Shown one piece after another: positions 43,356 to 53,235 of a stretch of 64,000 nt of DNA. The notes beneath the pieces were generated by a model that saw only the letters and a list, made by a program, of their open reading frames with translations, searched no databases and was not told where the DNA came from. The stretch spans positions 186,001 to 250,000 of the forward strand of contig JAUICK010000001.1 in assembly GCA_030427865.1 (NCBI GenBank), given 5' to 3'. Each line of letters starts with the position of its first letter. Within the stretch, counting starts at the first letter, position 1. Position numbers and translations under genes: made by a program. The DNA is from Bacteroidia bacterium. Its GTDB lineage: Bacteria; Bacteroidota; Bacteroidia; Flavobacteriales; Flavobacteriaceae.

Positions 43356-44399
43356 ATGAAATTTTCTAACACTCTCATAAACTGGTACTTACAAAATAAA
43401 CGCGATTTACCATGGCGCAAAACCAAAAACCCATATTTTATTTGGTTAAGTGAAATTATGCTACAACAAACTCGAGTTGCTCAAGGTTTGTCTTATTATT
43501 TAAAATTTACGGAAGCTTTTCCAACAGTTTTCGACCTCGCTAAAGCGAATGAAAGTACCATTTTAAAAATGTGGCAAGGTTTAGGATATTATTCTCGAGC
43601 AAGAAACCTTCATTTCACTGCAAAATACATCGCTAATGAATTAAATGGCGAGTTTCCATCAACATTTAATGAGATTATTAAACTAAAAGGAATTGGAGAA
43701 TATACAGCTGCTGCCATTGCTTCTTTTGCTTTTAATAAACCTACAGCTGTTGTAGATGGTAACGTATATCGTGTTTTGTCTCGTTATTTTGGCGTTGAAA
43801 CAGCAATTAATTCATCCGAAGGAATTAAAGAGTTTAAAGCTTTAGCAGACACTTTAATTGATAAAAACCAACCTGCAAGCTACAATCAAGCCATTATGGA
43901 ATTTGGTGCAATTCAGTGCAAACCTAAAAAACCATTGTGTTTATTTTGCCCTTTATCTGAAAGTTGTGTGAGTTTACAAAAAAACTTGATTGAGAAACTT
44001 CCTGTAAAAGAGAAAAAATTAAAAATTAAAAAAAGATATTTTAATTATTTAGTTGTAAAAACCAATGACGATAAAACCATTTTATCTGAAAGAAAAGGAA
44101 AAGGAATTTGGCAAGGTTTGTATCAGTTTCCTTTAATTGAAAGTGAAACAATTATTAACCAAAATGATTTAATTTCATCTAAAGAATTTAAGAATTTATT
44201 TCCTTCAGAAACTACTATATCTTTGTTTAATAAAAAGGAAATTATTCATAAATTATCGCACCAACATTTACATACCCAGTTTTGGGTTATAGAAACCGAA
44301 ACATTATCAGAAGCAACAATAAATTGGACTGCTATTAATACATATCCTGTTCCTATTTTAATTGCAAACTTTTTAGATGCTTATCTAAATAAAAAGTAA
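43356..44399 (+). CDS. mutY: A/G-specific adenine glycosylase
   Basis: Removes adenine mispaired with 8-oxoguanine. The ATG at 43356 (MKFSNTLINWYL) is preferred because the -7 element TACATTTG ends at 43343, and the ORF-track start 5 codons upstream would lie at the transcription start. The 347 residues show LPWRKTKNPYFIWLSEIMLQQT (catalytic Glu), the helix-hairpin-helix LKGIGEYTAAAIASFAF and VVDGNVYRVLSR (catalytic Asp). The 4Fe-4S ligands follow the C-x6-C-x2-C-x5-C spacing (CKPKKPLCLFCPLSESC), and a NUDIX-like C-terminal domain reads the 8-oxoG. It heads the conserved mutY-ssb-gldE-gldD group. Confidence 0.97.
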   Translation: MKFSNTLINWYLQNKRDLPWRKTKNPYFIWLSEIMLQQTRVAQGLSYYLKFTEAFPTVFDLAKANESTILKMWQGLGYYSRARNLHFTAKYIANELNGEFPSTFNEIIKLKGIGEYTAAAIASFAFNKPTAVVDGNVYRVLSRYFGVETAINSSEGIKEFKALADTLIDKNQPASYNQAIMEFGAIQCKPKKPLCLFCPLSESCVSLQKNLIEKLPVKEKKLKIKKRYFNYLVVKTNDDKTILSERKGKGIWQGLYQFPLIESETIINQNDLISSKEFKNLFPSETTISLFNKKEIIHKLSHQHLHTQFWVIETETLSEATINWTAINTYPVPILIANFLDAYLNKK

Positions 44400-44439
44400 T
44401 TGATATTTTTAGTACTTTTGATATAGAAATACACAAGCT

Positions 44440-44865
44440 ATGGCAGGAACAATAAACAAAGTAATTTTAATTGGCAACTTAGGTGATGATGTAAAAATGC
44501 ATTATTTTGATGATCAGAACTGTGTGGGTCGTTTTCCTATTGCTACATCAGAAAGCTATACCAACAAACAAACTGGAGAAAAAATAACCAATACAGATTG
44601 GCATAATATTGTGGTTAGAAACGGGTTGGCTAAAGTTTGCGAAAAATATTTATCTAAAGGCGATAAAGTTTACTTAGAAGGGAAACTAAGAAATCGTCAA
44701 TGGGAACAAGATGGTGTAAAACGCTACTCAACAGAGGTTCAAGTTAATGAAATGACCATGTTATCTACCAAAAAGAATATAGATAATACTCAACAAAACC
44801 AACAACCTGCTGCGCAAACTCCAAAATCTGTTGCGCCAGAAGAAAATGATGATTTGCCATTTTAA
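44440..44865 (+). CDS. ssb: Single-stranded DNA-binding protein
   Basis: Coats single-stranded DNA in replication, repair and recombination. 141 residues: OB-fold (MAGTINKVILIGNLGDDVKM, TDWHNIVVRNGLAKVCEKYLSKGDKVYLEGKLRNRQW), a glutamine-rich flexible linker and the acidic tip ENDDLPF that recruits partner proteins. A TACTTTTG -7 element (44413-44420) lies 19 bp before the ATG. Position between mutY and gldE is the standard Bacteroidetes arrangement. Confidence 0.97.
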   Translation: MAGTINKVILIGNLGDDVKMHYFDDQNCVGRFPIATSESYTNKQTGEKITNTDWHNIVVRNGLAKVCEKYLSKGDKVYLEGKLRNRQWEQDGVKRYSTEVQVNEMTMLSTKKNIDNTQQNQQPAAQTPKSVAPEENDDLPF

Positions 44866-44893
44866 TCAATTTTATCAACAAAAATCTTAAAAT

Positions 44894-46222
44894 TTGGACC
44901 CAGATCCCGAACCATTATTTTTATTTTTTGCAGCTATAGATGTTTTAACAAGCATTAATATTATAATTCTTATTGGCTTATTAATTAGTTCTGCGTTAAT
45001 TTCTGGAACAGAAGTTGCTTTTTTCTCGCTTTCTCAAACCGATTTAAACGAGCTTTCTAACAACGGAAAAGATGAGAATGTGGTAGTTACTTTATTAGAA
45101 AAACCCAGAAAATTATTAGCAACAATATTAATTACCAATAACTTTATTAATATTTTAATTGTATTGCTTTTTGCTTCATTATCTGAAACTTTGCTTGGTA
45201 ATTTTAACTACCAATTAAACCTTTATTTCTTTACAGCTCCAATTCGTTTTTTAGTTGAAATTGTTTTAGTTACTTTCTTAATCTTACTATTTGGAGAAGT
45301 TTTGCCAAAGGTTTATGCATCTAGAAATGCACTTCGTTTTTCAAAAGCAATGTCTAAATTTATTCATACCATTAATATTGTATTAACGCCATTTAGTTTA
45401 CCTTTAATTACACTAACAAAGTGGGTTGAAAAAAAATTAGGCAACAAAGCAAGCAGTTTTTCTGTAGAAACCTTATCTCAGGCTTTAGAACTAACTTCTG
45501 AAGGAGCAACTACAAAAGATGAGCAGAAAATATTAGAAGGAATTGTAAATTTTGGAAACACTGAAACTGTGCAAATCATGAAACCTCGTATCGATATTTT
45601 TGCACTCTCTGATGAAGAATCTTATGAGGATGTTCTTAGTAAAATTCTTAAAAACGGATACTCCAGAAATCCTGTTTACAAAGAAAATATCGATAATATC
45701 ATTGGCGTTTTATATGCCAAAGACTTGCTGGCGCATTTAAATAAAAAAACCTTTAAATGGCAAAACCTATTGCGAGAACCATTTTTTGTACCAGAAAATA
45801 AAAAATTAGACGATTTGTTAGGCGATTTTAGAGAAAAGAAAAATCACTTGGCAATTGTAGTTGATGAATATGGTGGTACAAGCGGACTAGTTACTTTAGA
45901 AGATGTTATAGAAGAAATTGTAGGTGATATTAATGATGAGTTTGATGATGACGATTTATCGTATTCTAAAATAGATGTTAATAATTATATTTTTGAAGGT
46001 AAAACCACCATTAAAGACTTTTGTAGAGTTTTAGATGATGAAGATGAAGATCTTTTTGAAGAAGAAAAAGGCGAAAGCGAAACCTTAGCTGGCTTTATTT
46101 TAGAAGTTTCTGGTAGATTCCCCAAAAAAGGAGAAAAAATAAATTTTAAGAATTATACGTTTACTATTGAAGCCTTAGATAAAAAGCGTATAAAACAAAT
46201 AAAAGCAACAAGAAATGCGTAA
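44894..46222 (+). CDS. gldE: Gliding motility-associated protein GldE (CNNM/CBS membrane protein)
   Basis: Inner-membrane protein linked to gliding motility and the type IX secretion machinery; it belongs to the CNNM/CorC-like family. The 442 residues begin at TTG (no nearby ATG) as MDPDPEPLFLFFAAIDVLTS. A DUF21 domain of three to four spans follows, about 15-160 (ALISGTEVAFFSLSQTDLNEL, LLFGEVLPKVYASRN). A CBS pair at about 205-335 (QIMKPRIDIFALSDEESYEDVLSKI, EYGGTSGLVTLEDVIEEIVGDI) and a CorC_HlyC C-terminal domain complete it. It overlaps gldD by 8 bp, so the two are translationally coupled. Confidence 0.95.
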   Translation: MDPDPEPLFLFFAAIDVLTSINIIILIGLLISSALISGTEVAFFSLSQTDLNELSNNGKDENVVVTLLEKPRKLLATILITNNFINILIVLLFASLSETLLGNFNYQLNLYFFTAPIRFLVEIVLVTFLILLFGEVLPKVYASRNALRFSKAMSKFIHTINIVLTPFSLPLITLTKWVEKKLGNKASSFSVETLSQALELTSEGATTKDEQKILEGIVNFGNTETVQIMKPRIDIFALSDEESYEDVLSKILKNGYSRNPVYKENIDNIIGVLYAKDLLAHLNKKTFKWQNLLREPFFVPENKKLDDLLGDFREKKNHLAIVVDEYGGTSGLVTLEDVIEEIVGDINDEFDDDDLSYSKIDVNNYIFEGKTTIKDFCRVLDDEDEDLFEEEKGESETLAGFILEVSGRFPKKGEKINFKNYTFTIEALDKKRIKQIKATRNA

Positions 46223-46769
46223 CCTTTTTTTTCTTATTTTTTTATTTTTATTTAGTAGTTGTAAAGAAGAAACTTTACCAAAGCCTAAAGCTTATTTGAG
46301 TTTAGAATACCAAAAAAAATCTTACCAAAATCTATCATTAAAAAGACCCTACACTTTTAGGGTTTCTAAAAATACAATTGTTATTGATGAACCTAATAAT
46401 TGGTTAAAAATAAAATACCCAGATTTAAAAGCATCTATAGATATTACATACAGGCCTGTTGCAAACAACTTAAAAGAACTCTTAACCGAAGCAGAAAAAT
46501 TGGTTTTTAAGCATACTGTAAAAGCAGAGCAAATTATTCCTAAAGATTTTGTAAACCCACAAAAAAGAGTTTACGGAAGTTTATATGAAATTACAGGAAA
46601 TGCAGCTTCTCACATACAATTTCATGTTACAGATAGCACTAAAAACTTTATAAAAGGAAGCTTATACTTTTACGCAAAACCAAATTACGATTCTATTTTA
46701 CCTGCTGTAACTTATATAAAAGAAGATATTTTGCATTTGGTAGAAACTTTAGAATGGAAAAAAAAGTAA
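46215..46769 (+). CDS. gldD: Gliding motility lipoprotein GldD
   Basis: 184-residue lipoprotein required for gliding in related bacteria. The signal MRNLFFLIFLFLFSSC gives a lipidated Cys at 16. The mature part opens with the family segment PKPKAYLSLEYQKKSYQNL and contains WLKIKYPDLKASIDITYRPV and YEITGNAASHIQFHVTDSTKNFIKGSLYFYAKPN, matching GldD. It overlaps the end of gldE and is last in the group. Its exact biochemical role in the motility machine is not established. Confidence 0.93.
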   Translation: MRNLFFLIFLFLFSSCKEETLPKPKAYLSLEYQKKSYQNLSLKRPYTFRVSKNTIVIDEPNNWLKIKYPDLKASIDITYRPVANNLKELLTEAEKLVFKHTVKAEQIIPKDFVNPQKRVYGSLYEITGNAASHIQFHVTDSTKNFIKGSLYFYAKPNYDSILPAVTYIKEDILHLVETLEWKKK

Positions 46770-46880
46770 CCTAATTTTCTGCTCTAAGTAAAAACACCTG
46801 TTTTTTGAAACAGAAACTTCGCCTCTAATTCTATTCCTTAATTTTCAAGTAATTTGAATAACTAATCAAACTTATTAATT

Positions 46881-48419
46881 ATGAAAAAAAGTATTATTTA
46901 CATACTGTTTTTAACAGTTCTGCTTTCTTTTTTTTACTCTTGCAACAAAGAAAAAAAAATTATTTTAGCTGCTAAATACTACATTACTGTAGACTCAATT
47001 TCTAACTCAAACGCTCCTGCTTTACAATCTTTTACACATGCCATACATAAAGAAGAATGGCTACTTTTTGCAGGAAGAACTAATAAAGAAAAAGATAATG
47101 GTGGTGTTCACGACATGACTAAAAAAAGTGATTACGCAAAAGAATCTTTTCCGCCAACATCATTTAACGAAAACATATATGTTTACAATCCTTATACAAA
47201 TACTGAGCCCAAGAGTATTACAATTAGCGAAATGATAACTAAAGTAACAGAAGAATTTTCTTCATACAATTTAACAACGCTCACAAAGTATATCTCAGTA
47301 TTTAAAAACACAAATGCTCTAGTAAAACAAGTAGGTGAATACCTTTATATTGTTGGAGGCTATGGAGCTGCCGATTTTGCAAATCCAAAAAATGGATATA
47401 CAACTTATAATCAAATTGCCAAGATTCATGTACCCTCTATGATTTCTCTAGTAAAAGGCGATTATACAAATGTTAATGAGTCTAAACTTTTTGCTTTTGC
47501 TCAAAATGAAAACTTAATTAGCACTGGTGGAGAACTGCATTATATTAACGGGACTTTTTATTTAGTTGGAGGGCATAATTTTGGAAATAGCGCTCCTGCT
47601 TTTTCTAAAGGTCAAAAATATGTGGATGCAGTTTATCCTTTTACAGTCGCTAACGGCACAACTACATCTTCATTAAATGTAAGCGTAAGTGCGCCAATCT
47701 CTGATTTGAGTGATCCTAATGGAATTTCTTCTGACTATAATTCGATATTTAGAAGAAGAGATGGCCCCATTACACCTTCTTTATACTATAACTCTTTAAA
47801 TCAAGAACTGGAAGAAAGCATTGCTATTTATGCAGGAGTTTTTAAACCTGGTGAAGATTTACAAGCTTGGAACAATGCTATTTATGTACATCCAAATTGG
47901 GCAAATAATAACAATAAATTGTATACTTATGACAAAGCATATAATCAGAAAAATTTAAACGTATATTCTTGTCCAAATGTAGTGGCTTATGATGCTACTA
48001 CTAAAGTTTTACATACCTTTTTATTAGGTGGAATTGGAGATGGAAATACCAGTAAAGAAGTTCGTTTATCTGGGTTTACTAACACAGGCACACACATTAA
48101 ATTGTATGTAGATAGTAACCCTTTAATAAGTACGAGTAGTACTTTTAGTCAAAATTTATTTGCTAAAAACACCAAAAACAGTAAACCTTTTTATGGCGCA
48201 GAGGGTATTTTCTTTCCGTCTTCTAAATTTAAAAACACATCTGTATCTTCAGACATTTTAGATATAGGTTTAATTTTTAACGAAAATAACTCTAACGTTG
48301 AAATTGGTTATATTTTTGGAGGAATAGAAGCTTTTGACTCTCATCCAGGAACTTATGGAAGAACAAAATCTAGAGCCTCTAATAAAGTTTGGAAAGTAAC
48401 TTTTAACAAGCAATTTTAA
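46881..48419 (+). CDS. Kelch-like beta-propeller lipoprotein
   Basis: 512 residues with a lipoprotein signal (MKKSIIYILFLTVLLSFFYSC, Cys at 21). No named family is recognised, but at least five segments look like kelch blades: WLLFAGRTN, YLYIVGGYGAA, TFYLVGGHNFG, HTFLLGGIGDG and GYIFGGIEAF, spaced across the protein. It is probably an outer-membrane or surface-anchored propeller that binds or processes a ligand. It stands alone after gldD with 111 bp before it and its own terminator behind it. The function is unknown. Confidence 0.7.
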   Translation: MKKSIIYILFLTVLLSFFYSCNKEKKIILAAKYYITVDSISNSNAPALQSFTHAIHKEEWLLFAGRTNKEKDNGGVHDMTKKSDYAKESFPPTSFNENIYVYNPYTNTEPKSITISEMITKVTEEFSSYNLTTLTKYISVFKNTNALVKQVGEYLYIVGGYGAADFANPKNGYTTYNQIAKIHVPSMISLVKGDYTNVNESKLFAFAQNENLISTGGELHYINGTFYLVGGHNFGNSAPAFSKGQKYVDAVYPFTVANGTTTSSLNVSVSAPISDLSDPNGISSDYNSIFRRRDGPITPSLYYNSLNQELEESIAIYAGVFKPGEDLQAWNNAIYVHPNWANNNNKLYTYDKAYNQKNLNVYSCPNVVAYDATTKVLHTFLLGGIGDGNTSKEVRLSGFTNTGTHIKLYVDSNPLISTSSTFSQNLFAKNTKNSKPFYGAEGIFFPSSKFKNTSVSSDILDIGLIFNENNSNVEIGYIFGGIEAFDSHPGTYGRTKSRASNKVWKVTFNKQF

Positions 48420-48437
48420 CCCATCTATCTTATAAAA

Positions 48438-48474
48438 TTTAGCTGTTTGAATAATTATTTAAACAGCTTTTTTT
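48438..48474 (+). terminator. Terminator after the kelch-like lipoprotein gene
   Basis: Stem AGCTGTTT / AAACAGCT with AT-rich extension and seven T following, about 20 bp after the stop. Confidence 0.8.
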
Positions 48475-48543
48475 GAAATTACTTTTACTACAACTATATA
48501 TAAAATATCTATAGTATCTTGCAGTTAATTTCTATTAGAAATA

Positions 48544-49401
48544 ATGCAAAACACACACACTAAAAACTTATCATTTTTACTTTTAGGAACACTATTTATA
48601 AGTACTTCTGGGGTTTTAGGAAAATATATTGCAATGCCAGCAGAGGCTATTATTTTATGTCGTTCTTTTCTATCATCCATTTTTATATTTATTTTTTGTA
48701 GGTTTCAAAAAGTAAATTTGAATATACACTCTAAAAAAGACAAGCGTTCTTTTTTTATTGGAGGGTTTTTAATGGGAGCACATTGGGTAACTTATTTTTA
48801 TGCTTTAAAACTTTCTAATGTTGCTTTAGCAATGTTATCTATTTATACATATCCAATAATTACTGCATTTTTAGAACCTTTTTTTTCTAAAAAGAAATTA
48901 AATACATTACATGTTTTCTTAGCTGTTTTTGTCTTGGTTGGAATTTACCTTTTAGTACCAGAATTTTCTATAAAAAACACTCATTTTCAGGGTGTTTTGT
49001 TAGGAGTTTTATCTGCGTTTTTTTATGCACTTAGAAATTTGATGGTAAAAGAAGATGTTAAAAAATACAATGGCAGCATGCTTATGCTGTATCAAATGAT
49101 TATAATTACTGTACTGTTATTGCCCACGCTGTTTTTTAGTGATTTTTCAAACTTACAAAGCCAATTACCGTTATTGCTTTTAGTTGCTTTATTAACTACT
49201 GCAATTGGACATACATTAATGGTAAACTCTCTTAAACATTTTTCTGCTACAACTGCAAGCATTATAAGTAGTGTGCAACCTGTCTTTGGAATAATCATTG
49301 CCTATATATTTGTATATGAAATACCAAGTTTTAATGTTTATATAGGTGGTAGCTTAATTTTACTAACGGTTGTTATTGAGAGTTTTAGGAGTAAAAAATA
49401 G
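48544..49401 (+). CDS. EamA-family (DMT superfamily) transporter
   Basis: 285-residue inner-membrane protein with ten hydrophobic segments in two homologous EamA halves, such as GTLFISTSGVLGKYIAMPAEAI and GVLLGVLSAFFYALRNLMVKED. The end GGSLILLTVVIESFRSKK is typical. Family members export amino acids, metabolites or nucleotide precursors; the substrate cannot be deduced. It is convergent with the gene at 49405, with only 3 bp between the stops. Confidence 0.9.
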   Translation: MQNTHTKNLSFLLLGTLFISTSGVLGKYIAMPAEAIILCRSFLSSIFIFIFCRFQKVNLNIHSKKDKRSFFIGGFLMGAHWVTYFYALKLSNVALAMLSIYTYPIITAFLEPFFSKKKLNTLHVFLAVFVLVGIYLLVPEFSIKNTHFQGVLLGVLSAFFYALRNLMVKEDVKKYNGSMLMLYQMIIITVLLLPTLFFSDFSNLQSQLPLLLLVALLTTAIGHTLMVNSLKHFSATTASIISSVQPVFGIIIAYIFVYEIPSFNVYIGGSLILLTVVIESFRSKK

Positions 49402-49404
49402 AAT

Positions 49405-50472
49405 TTAAAACAAATCTTTATTGCTAATATCCAGATAGTTACGTTTTACAAATGCTAAAATAGTTTCTAAAATTTCTCCCATAGATTTACACTTTTTAAA
49501 CTCTACATCACCTACATAAGCTATTAAATCTTTTTTTAGTTGTTCTACATTTTCTGGTTTAGAAATGGCATCGTTTTTCATACACTCTATAAGCCTTGTA
49601 GTTCTATTTGGTGAGGTAATCATTCTTTTAGCAATAAAAGAACGTTCTTCTATTTTGTATTGCTCTATAGAACTGTTTTGCAGACGTTTACTAACCATTT
49701 CTACCATTTTAAAGTTCTCTTTCATAAACTGTAAATTATACACTTTAAGGCTGCCTTCGTAAGATTGTTGATCGAAATCTATAGCTCTAATTTTATAGAC
49801 AATTTTGTCGAAATCATGTATAGGTGTAATTACGTAATTGTAAGAGCGCATATCGCCTAAAAGACGAATCATACAACGCTCTTTAAATTTTACAAATTCT
49901 TTAGCGATTTGAGATTGCTCTGAAGAGGAGCACTTTGGCAAAATATTATTGATAAAATCGTCTCCCGGAATTCCAGATATATGCTCTTCTATTAACGTAT
50001 CTTGATACACCAAATAGTTAATATTGTATGGCGATAATAGGTGCTCTAATTCTAAACCATAAACTCTTGAAGCATCTGCTTTTTTTACATAGAAATAAGT
50101 AAAGTTATCGTTTAAGATATTTCTAACTTTAATTCTAAAAGGTTTAGAATTTCCAAAAGTACAATAGTCTATGGCATCTACATTTAAAAACGGAATTGTA
50201 CTTTCATTTCCGTCTGAATGTAAAATTGTATAAATTTTCTTTAAACTTCTGTCTATTTCTTTTCTATCCCATTCAGAATAATAAGTTCTCACCCAAAGTG
50301 TATCTTCATCATTTTTATCATATACAGAAACAGAACCTTGAAACCGTAACAAATCATTGTATAAAATACTAATTTTTGTACTTCTTTTGTATTTTATTAA
50401 AAAGTCATTCAGTTCTTTACTTATTGGAAAAGTAGGCTTTTTTTTAGAAATTAATTTTTGTTTAGTAGACAT
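49405..50472 (-). CDS. Uncharacterised cytoplasmic protein, possible atypical kinase fold
   Basis: No family is recognised. The ATG at 50472 (MSTKQKLISKKK) is preferred over the ORF-track start 7 codons upstream, which reads MCYICYR. The 355 residues lack a signal or membrane span. Several motifs occur in kinase order: FYVKKADASRVYGLELEHLL (Lys then Glu, like beta3 and helix C), LIEEHISGIPGDDF (hinge-like), CMIRLLGDMRSYNYVI (like a catalytic loop GD...N) and AIDFDQQSYEG (like DFG/DFD). This suggests an aminoglycoside-phosphotransferase or protein-kinase-like fold. It starts 34 bp after dprA on the same strand and may share its transcript. Confidence 0.6.
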   Translation of the reverse strand: MSTKQKLISKKKPTFPISKELNDFLIKYKRSTKISILYNDLLRFQGSVSVYDKNDEDTLWVRTYYSEWDRKEIDRSLKKIYTILHSDGNESTIPFLNVDAIDYCTFGNSKPFRIKVRNILNDNFTYFYVKKADASRVYGLELEHLLSPYNINYLVYQDTLIEEHISGIPGDDFINNILPKCSSSEQSQIAKEFVKFKERCMIRLLGDMRSYNYVITPIHDFDKIVYKIRAIDFDQQSYEGSLKVYNLQFMKENFKMVEMVSKRLQNSSIEQYKIEERSFIAKRMITSPNRTTRLIECMKNDAISKPENVEQLKKDLIAYVGDVEFKKCKSMGEILETILAFVKRNYLDISNKDLF

Positions 50473-50505
50473 TCTATAGCAGATATAGCACAAAAATACG
50501 CATAT

Positions 50506-51606
50506 TTAGACGATTTCGAACATCTTACCCGGTAAAGGTTTTAAAACTCCTTTGAGTTCCATTTGTAATAAAATTGATGACAATTGAAATATAGGAATAT
50601 TACATTCTAAAGAAATAACATCTAACAATTGTTGCCCTTTTTGATGTAAAACATCATAAACTTTCTGTTCGTTTTCACTGAGTTCTACAAAAAGCTGTTT
50701 TTGAATTGATTTTGATTTTTTTTGAATATCCCAATTTAGCATTTTTACTATATCTGATGCTGAGCTTAATAAGTGCGCCTTATTATTTTTTATTAAATTA
50801 TTGCACCCTCTACTGTAAATATCTGTTGTTCTTCCGGGAACCGCAAATACATCTCTATTGTAAGAATTTGCAATATCTGCTGTTACTAAAGAACCTCCTT
50901 TTTCTGCAGATTCTATAATAATTGTTGCGTTAGAAATTCCTGCAACTATTCTATTTCTTTTTAAAAAATTTTCTCTCAAAGGTTTTTCTTCACTCCAAAA
51001 CTCTGTTAAAAAACCTCCGTTTTCATTTACAGAATTAATATACTTTTTATGTATTTTAGGGTAAATTTCTTCGAATCCATGAGCCAAAACAGCAATGGTT
51101 TGTAGTTTGTTTTCTATGGCAGCTTTATGCGCACATATATCTACTCCGTATGCAAAACCGCTTACAATTACTGGATTATGTTCTGCTAATTCTTCAATTA
51201 ATTGATTGCAAAAACTCCGTCCATAAGAGCTTATATTTCTTGTACCTACAATAGAAATAATTTTTTGATTTGTGAAATCTAAATTTCCATCTTTAAACAA
51301 TAAAATTGGACTATCTATACAATTTTGAAGATTTATAGGATAATTCTCTTCTAAAAAATAAGTGTAAGAAATCTTATGTTCTTGAATGTATTTGAATTCT
51401 TTTTCAGCTAATTCTATATTCTGTTTATCAAACAAATGCTTTAAAACATGCGAACCAATTCCGTTTATTTTTGATAAAATAGCTGATTTTTCTCTAAAAA
51501 TTTGCACTTCATCTCCAACGTTTACAATAAGTTTTTTAGCTAATATAGCTCCAATAGCTTTGCACTTCTGCAGTCTTAAAACAGCAAGTAACTTTTCTTC
51601 TTTCAT
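50506..51606 (-). CDS. dprA: DNA processing protein DprA
   Basis: Binds incoming single-stranded DNA in natural transformation and loads RecA. The ATG at 51606 (MKEEKLLAVLRL) is the family-like start; the ORF-track start adds 9 odd codons. 366 residues: an N-terminal helix-hairpin-helix region (INGIGSHVLKHLF), then the Rossmann-like DprA core (QKIISIVGTRNISSYGRSF, VSGFAYGVDICAHKAA, AVLAHGFEEIYPKIHK, ENGGFLTEF, FLKRNRIVAGISNATIIIESAEKGGSLVTA, VFAVPGR). A C-terminal winged-helix DML1-like domain ends it. Other transformation genes are not in the window. Confidence 0.96.
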   Translation of the reverse strand: MKEEKLLAVLRLQKCKAIGAILAKKLIVNVGDEVQIFREKSAILSKINGIGSHVLKHLFDKQNIELAEKEFKYIQEHKISYTYFLEENYPINLQNCIDSPILLFKDGNLDFTNQKIISIVGTRNISSYGRSFCNQLIEELAEHNPVIVSGFAYGVDICAHKAAIENKLQTIAVLAHGFEEIYPKIHKKYINSVNENGGFLTEFWSEEKPLRENFLKRNRIVAGISNATIIIESAEKGGSLVTADIANSYNRDVFAVPGRTTDIYSRGCNNLIKNNKAHLLSSASDIVKMLNWDIQKKSKSIQKQLFVELSENEQKVYDVLHQKGQQLLDVISLECNIPIFQLSSILLQMELKGVLKPLPGKMFEIV

Positions 51607-51715
51607 CTTGTAACAATTGCCACCAAGATACAAAAGTTGAATTAAATTGTTTTATTGAAAAGCTACTTACTGAACCATTATCGTTTCGATAAAAGCATTT
51701 TAATTGAGGGAAAAT

Positions 51716-53143
51716 TTATTTTACTATAATTTTTTTATAACTAACTTTATTTTCTATATCTGTAATTTTTAATAGGTATATACCTTTTGTAATTCCTTTT
51801 AATGAAATAGTTTCTTCTTTTGAACTCAATATATTTTGCCCCTTTAAGTTATAAACAGCAACATTTTTTATACGAACTCCGCTTACGGTGATTTGGTTTG
51901 TAGTAGGATTGGGATATAAGCTAACATTTGTGATAAATTTATTTTTAAGAGATAAAACAGAATTAAAATTATAGGCTCTAACCCCTCCACTATCTTCTGT
52001 GTTTAAATTAAAATCTGACGAACCTGCTACAACAAAACTGTTTTTAACCTCTACAGATGCACCTAAATTATCTCCAGAAACATCTCCTGTAATTGTAGTG
52101 CCAACTTGATTCCAAGAACCACTTTGGTATTTATATAACTGAATATAACCTTTATTGTTATCTGCTATTCTTGATGCAACAGTAACAAGGTTTCCTGTGT
52201 TATCCATGTTAGAAGTTGCAATATCGTTGTTCAGTCCTAATATATCATTTCCTATTTGCATCCATTGTGTTCCGTTAAACTCGTATACTTTAACAACGCC
52301 TTTTACTCTGAAAGAAATTCTATTTCCGTCATCATTTATACTAACATTACTTAACCTATCATTATCTGAAGCTCCAATAATATCTGCCCCTACTTTGCTC
52401 CAACTTCCACCAGAAAATTGAAAAACTCTTACTAAACCTTTATTTACACCACCTGAATCAAAACCAGATGCGCTTGCTACAACTCTATTACCGTCTTTAC
52501 TGATATCAACTGAATCACCAAAGTTATCATTAGCCATATCTCCATCAATTTCAGTGCCCATTTGATTCCAATTTGCACCGTCAAAACTATACATTCTAAT
52601 ATGTCCATTACTTGAAAATTGATTTCCTGTATTAGCATCATTAAAAATGGCTCCAACAATAATTTTAGTTCCATCTGCATTTATAGCTATTCTTCCTCCA
52701 AATGTATCTCCAGTGGTTTCGCCTACAATATCGTTTCCAATTTGAAGATATTGCCCCGATGAGAATCGAAAAACTTTTACATAACCTGGCCCTGAATAAT
52801 TTCCGTCATTTAATTGAGTAGCTCCTACTGCAACAGTATTACCTGTTTCATTCATAATTACTGAAGCTCCAAAAGTATCTCCATTGGTATTTCCTAGCAA
52901 ATCGTTACCAACTTGTACCCAAACATTGTTTTGCAAATTGTAAACTCTTGCAAAACCTGTAACATCTGTACTATATTGGTAAGGTGCAGAGGTAATTAAA
53001 TAATCTCCATTTATATTAATGGATGCATTTTGTCCAAAATTTGCTTTTGCTTCTAAAAAAACAATTTTCGATCCAATTTGGTCTTGAGAAAATACATAAA
53101 CAGTTAAAAATAATAATGCGAATGTGTGTAATTGTGTTTTCAT
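51716..53143 (-). CDS. Secreted FG-GAP-like repeat protein with T9SS type A sorting domain
   Basis: The ATG at 53143 (MKTQLHTFALLFLTVYVFSQ) gives a clean signal peptide and replaces the ORF-track start 14 codons upstream. The 475 residues hold about seven beta-propeller-type repeats of the form WVQVGNDLLGNTNGDTFGASVIMNETGNTVAVGA ending in VKVFRF- or VRVFQF-like strands. A T9SS sorting domain follows (SLYPNPTTNQITVSG, AVYNLKGQNIL, GITKGIYLLKITDIENK, KKIIVK). It is probably a cell-surface or released protein; ligand unknown. The upstream LytTR regulator gene is on the same strand but 93 bp away. Confidence 0.88.
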   Translation of the reverse strand: MKTQLHTFALLFLTVYVFSQDQIGSKIVFLEAKANFGQNASININGDYLITSAPYQYSTDVTGFARVYNLQNNVWVQVGNDLLGNTNGDTFGASVIMNETGNTVAVGATQLNDGNYSGPGYVKVFRFSSGQYLQIGNDIVGETTGDTFGGRIAINADGTKIIVGAIFNDANTGNQFSSNGHIRMYSFDGANWNQMGTEIDGDMANDNFGDSVDISKDGNRVVASASGFDSGGVNKGLVRVFQFSGGSWSKVGADIIGASDNDRLSNVSINDDGNRISFRVKGVVKVYEFNGTQWMQIGNDILGLNNDIATSNMDNTGNLVTVASRIADNNKGYIQLYKYQSGSWNQVGTTITGDVSGDNLGASVEVKNSFVVAGSSDFNLNTEDSGGVRAYNFNSVLSLKNKFITNVSLYPNPTTNQITVSGVRIKNVAVYNLKGQNILSSKEETISLKGITKGIYLLKITDIENKVSYKKIIVK

Positions 53144-53235
53144 AATTTTAATGGTTTTTTCAGTAAAAGTATTTGAAAAACTCAATAAAATTAGGTTGTT
53201 GGGACGAATAACAAGTATTTGAGTACGAGCAACAG

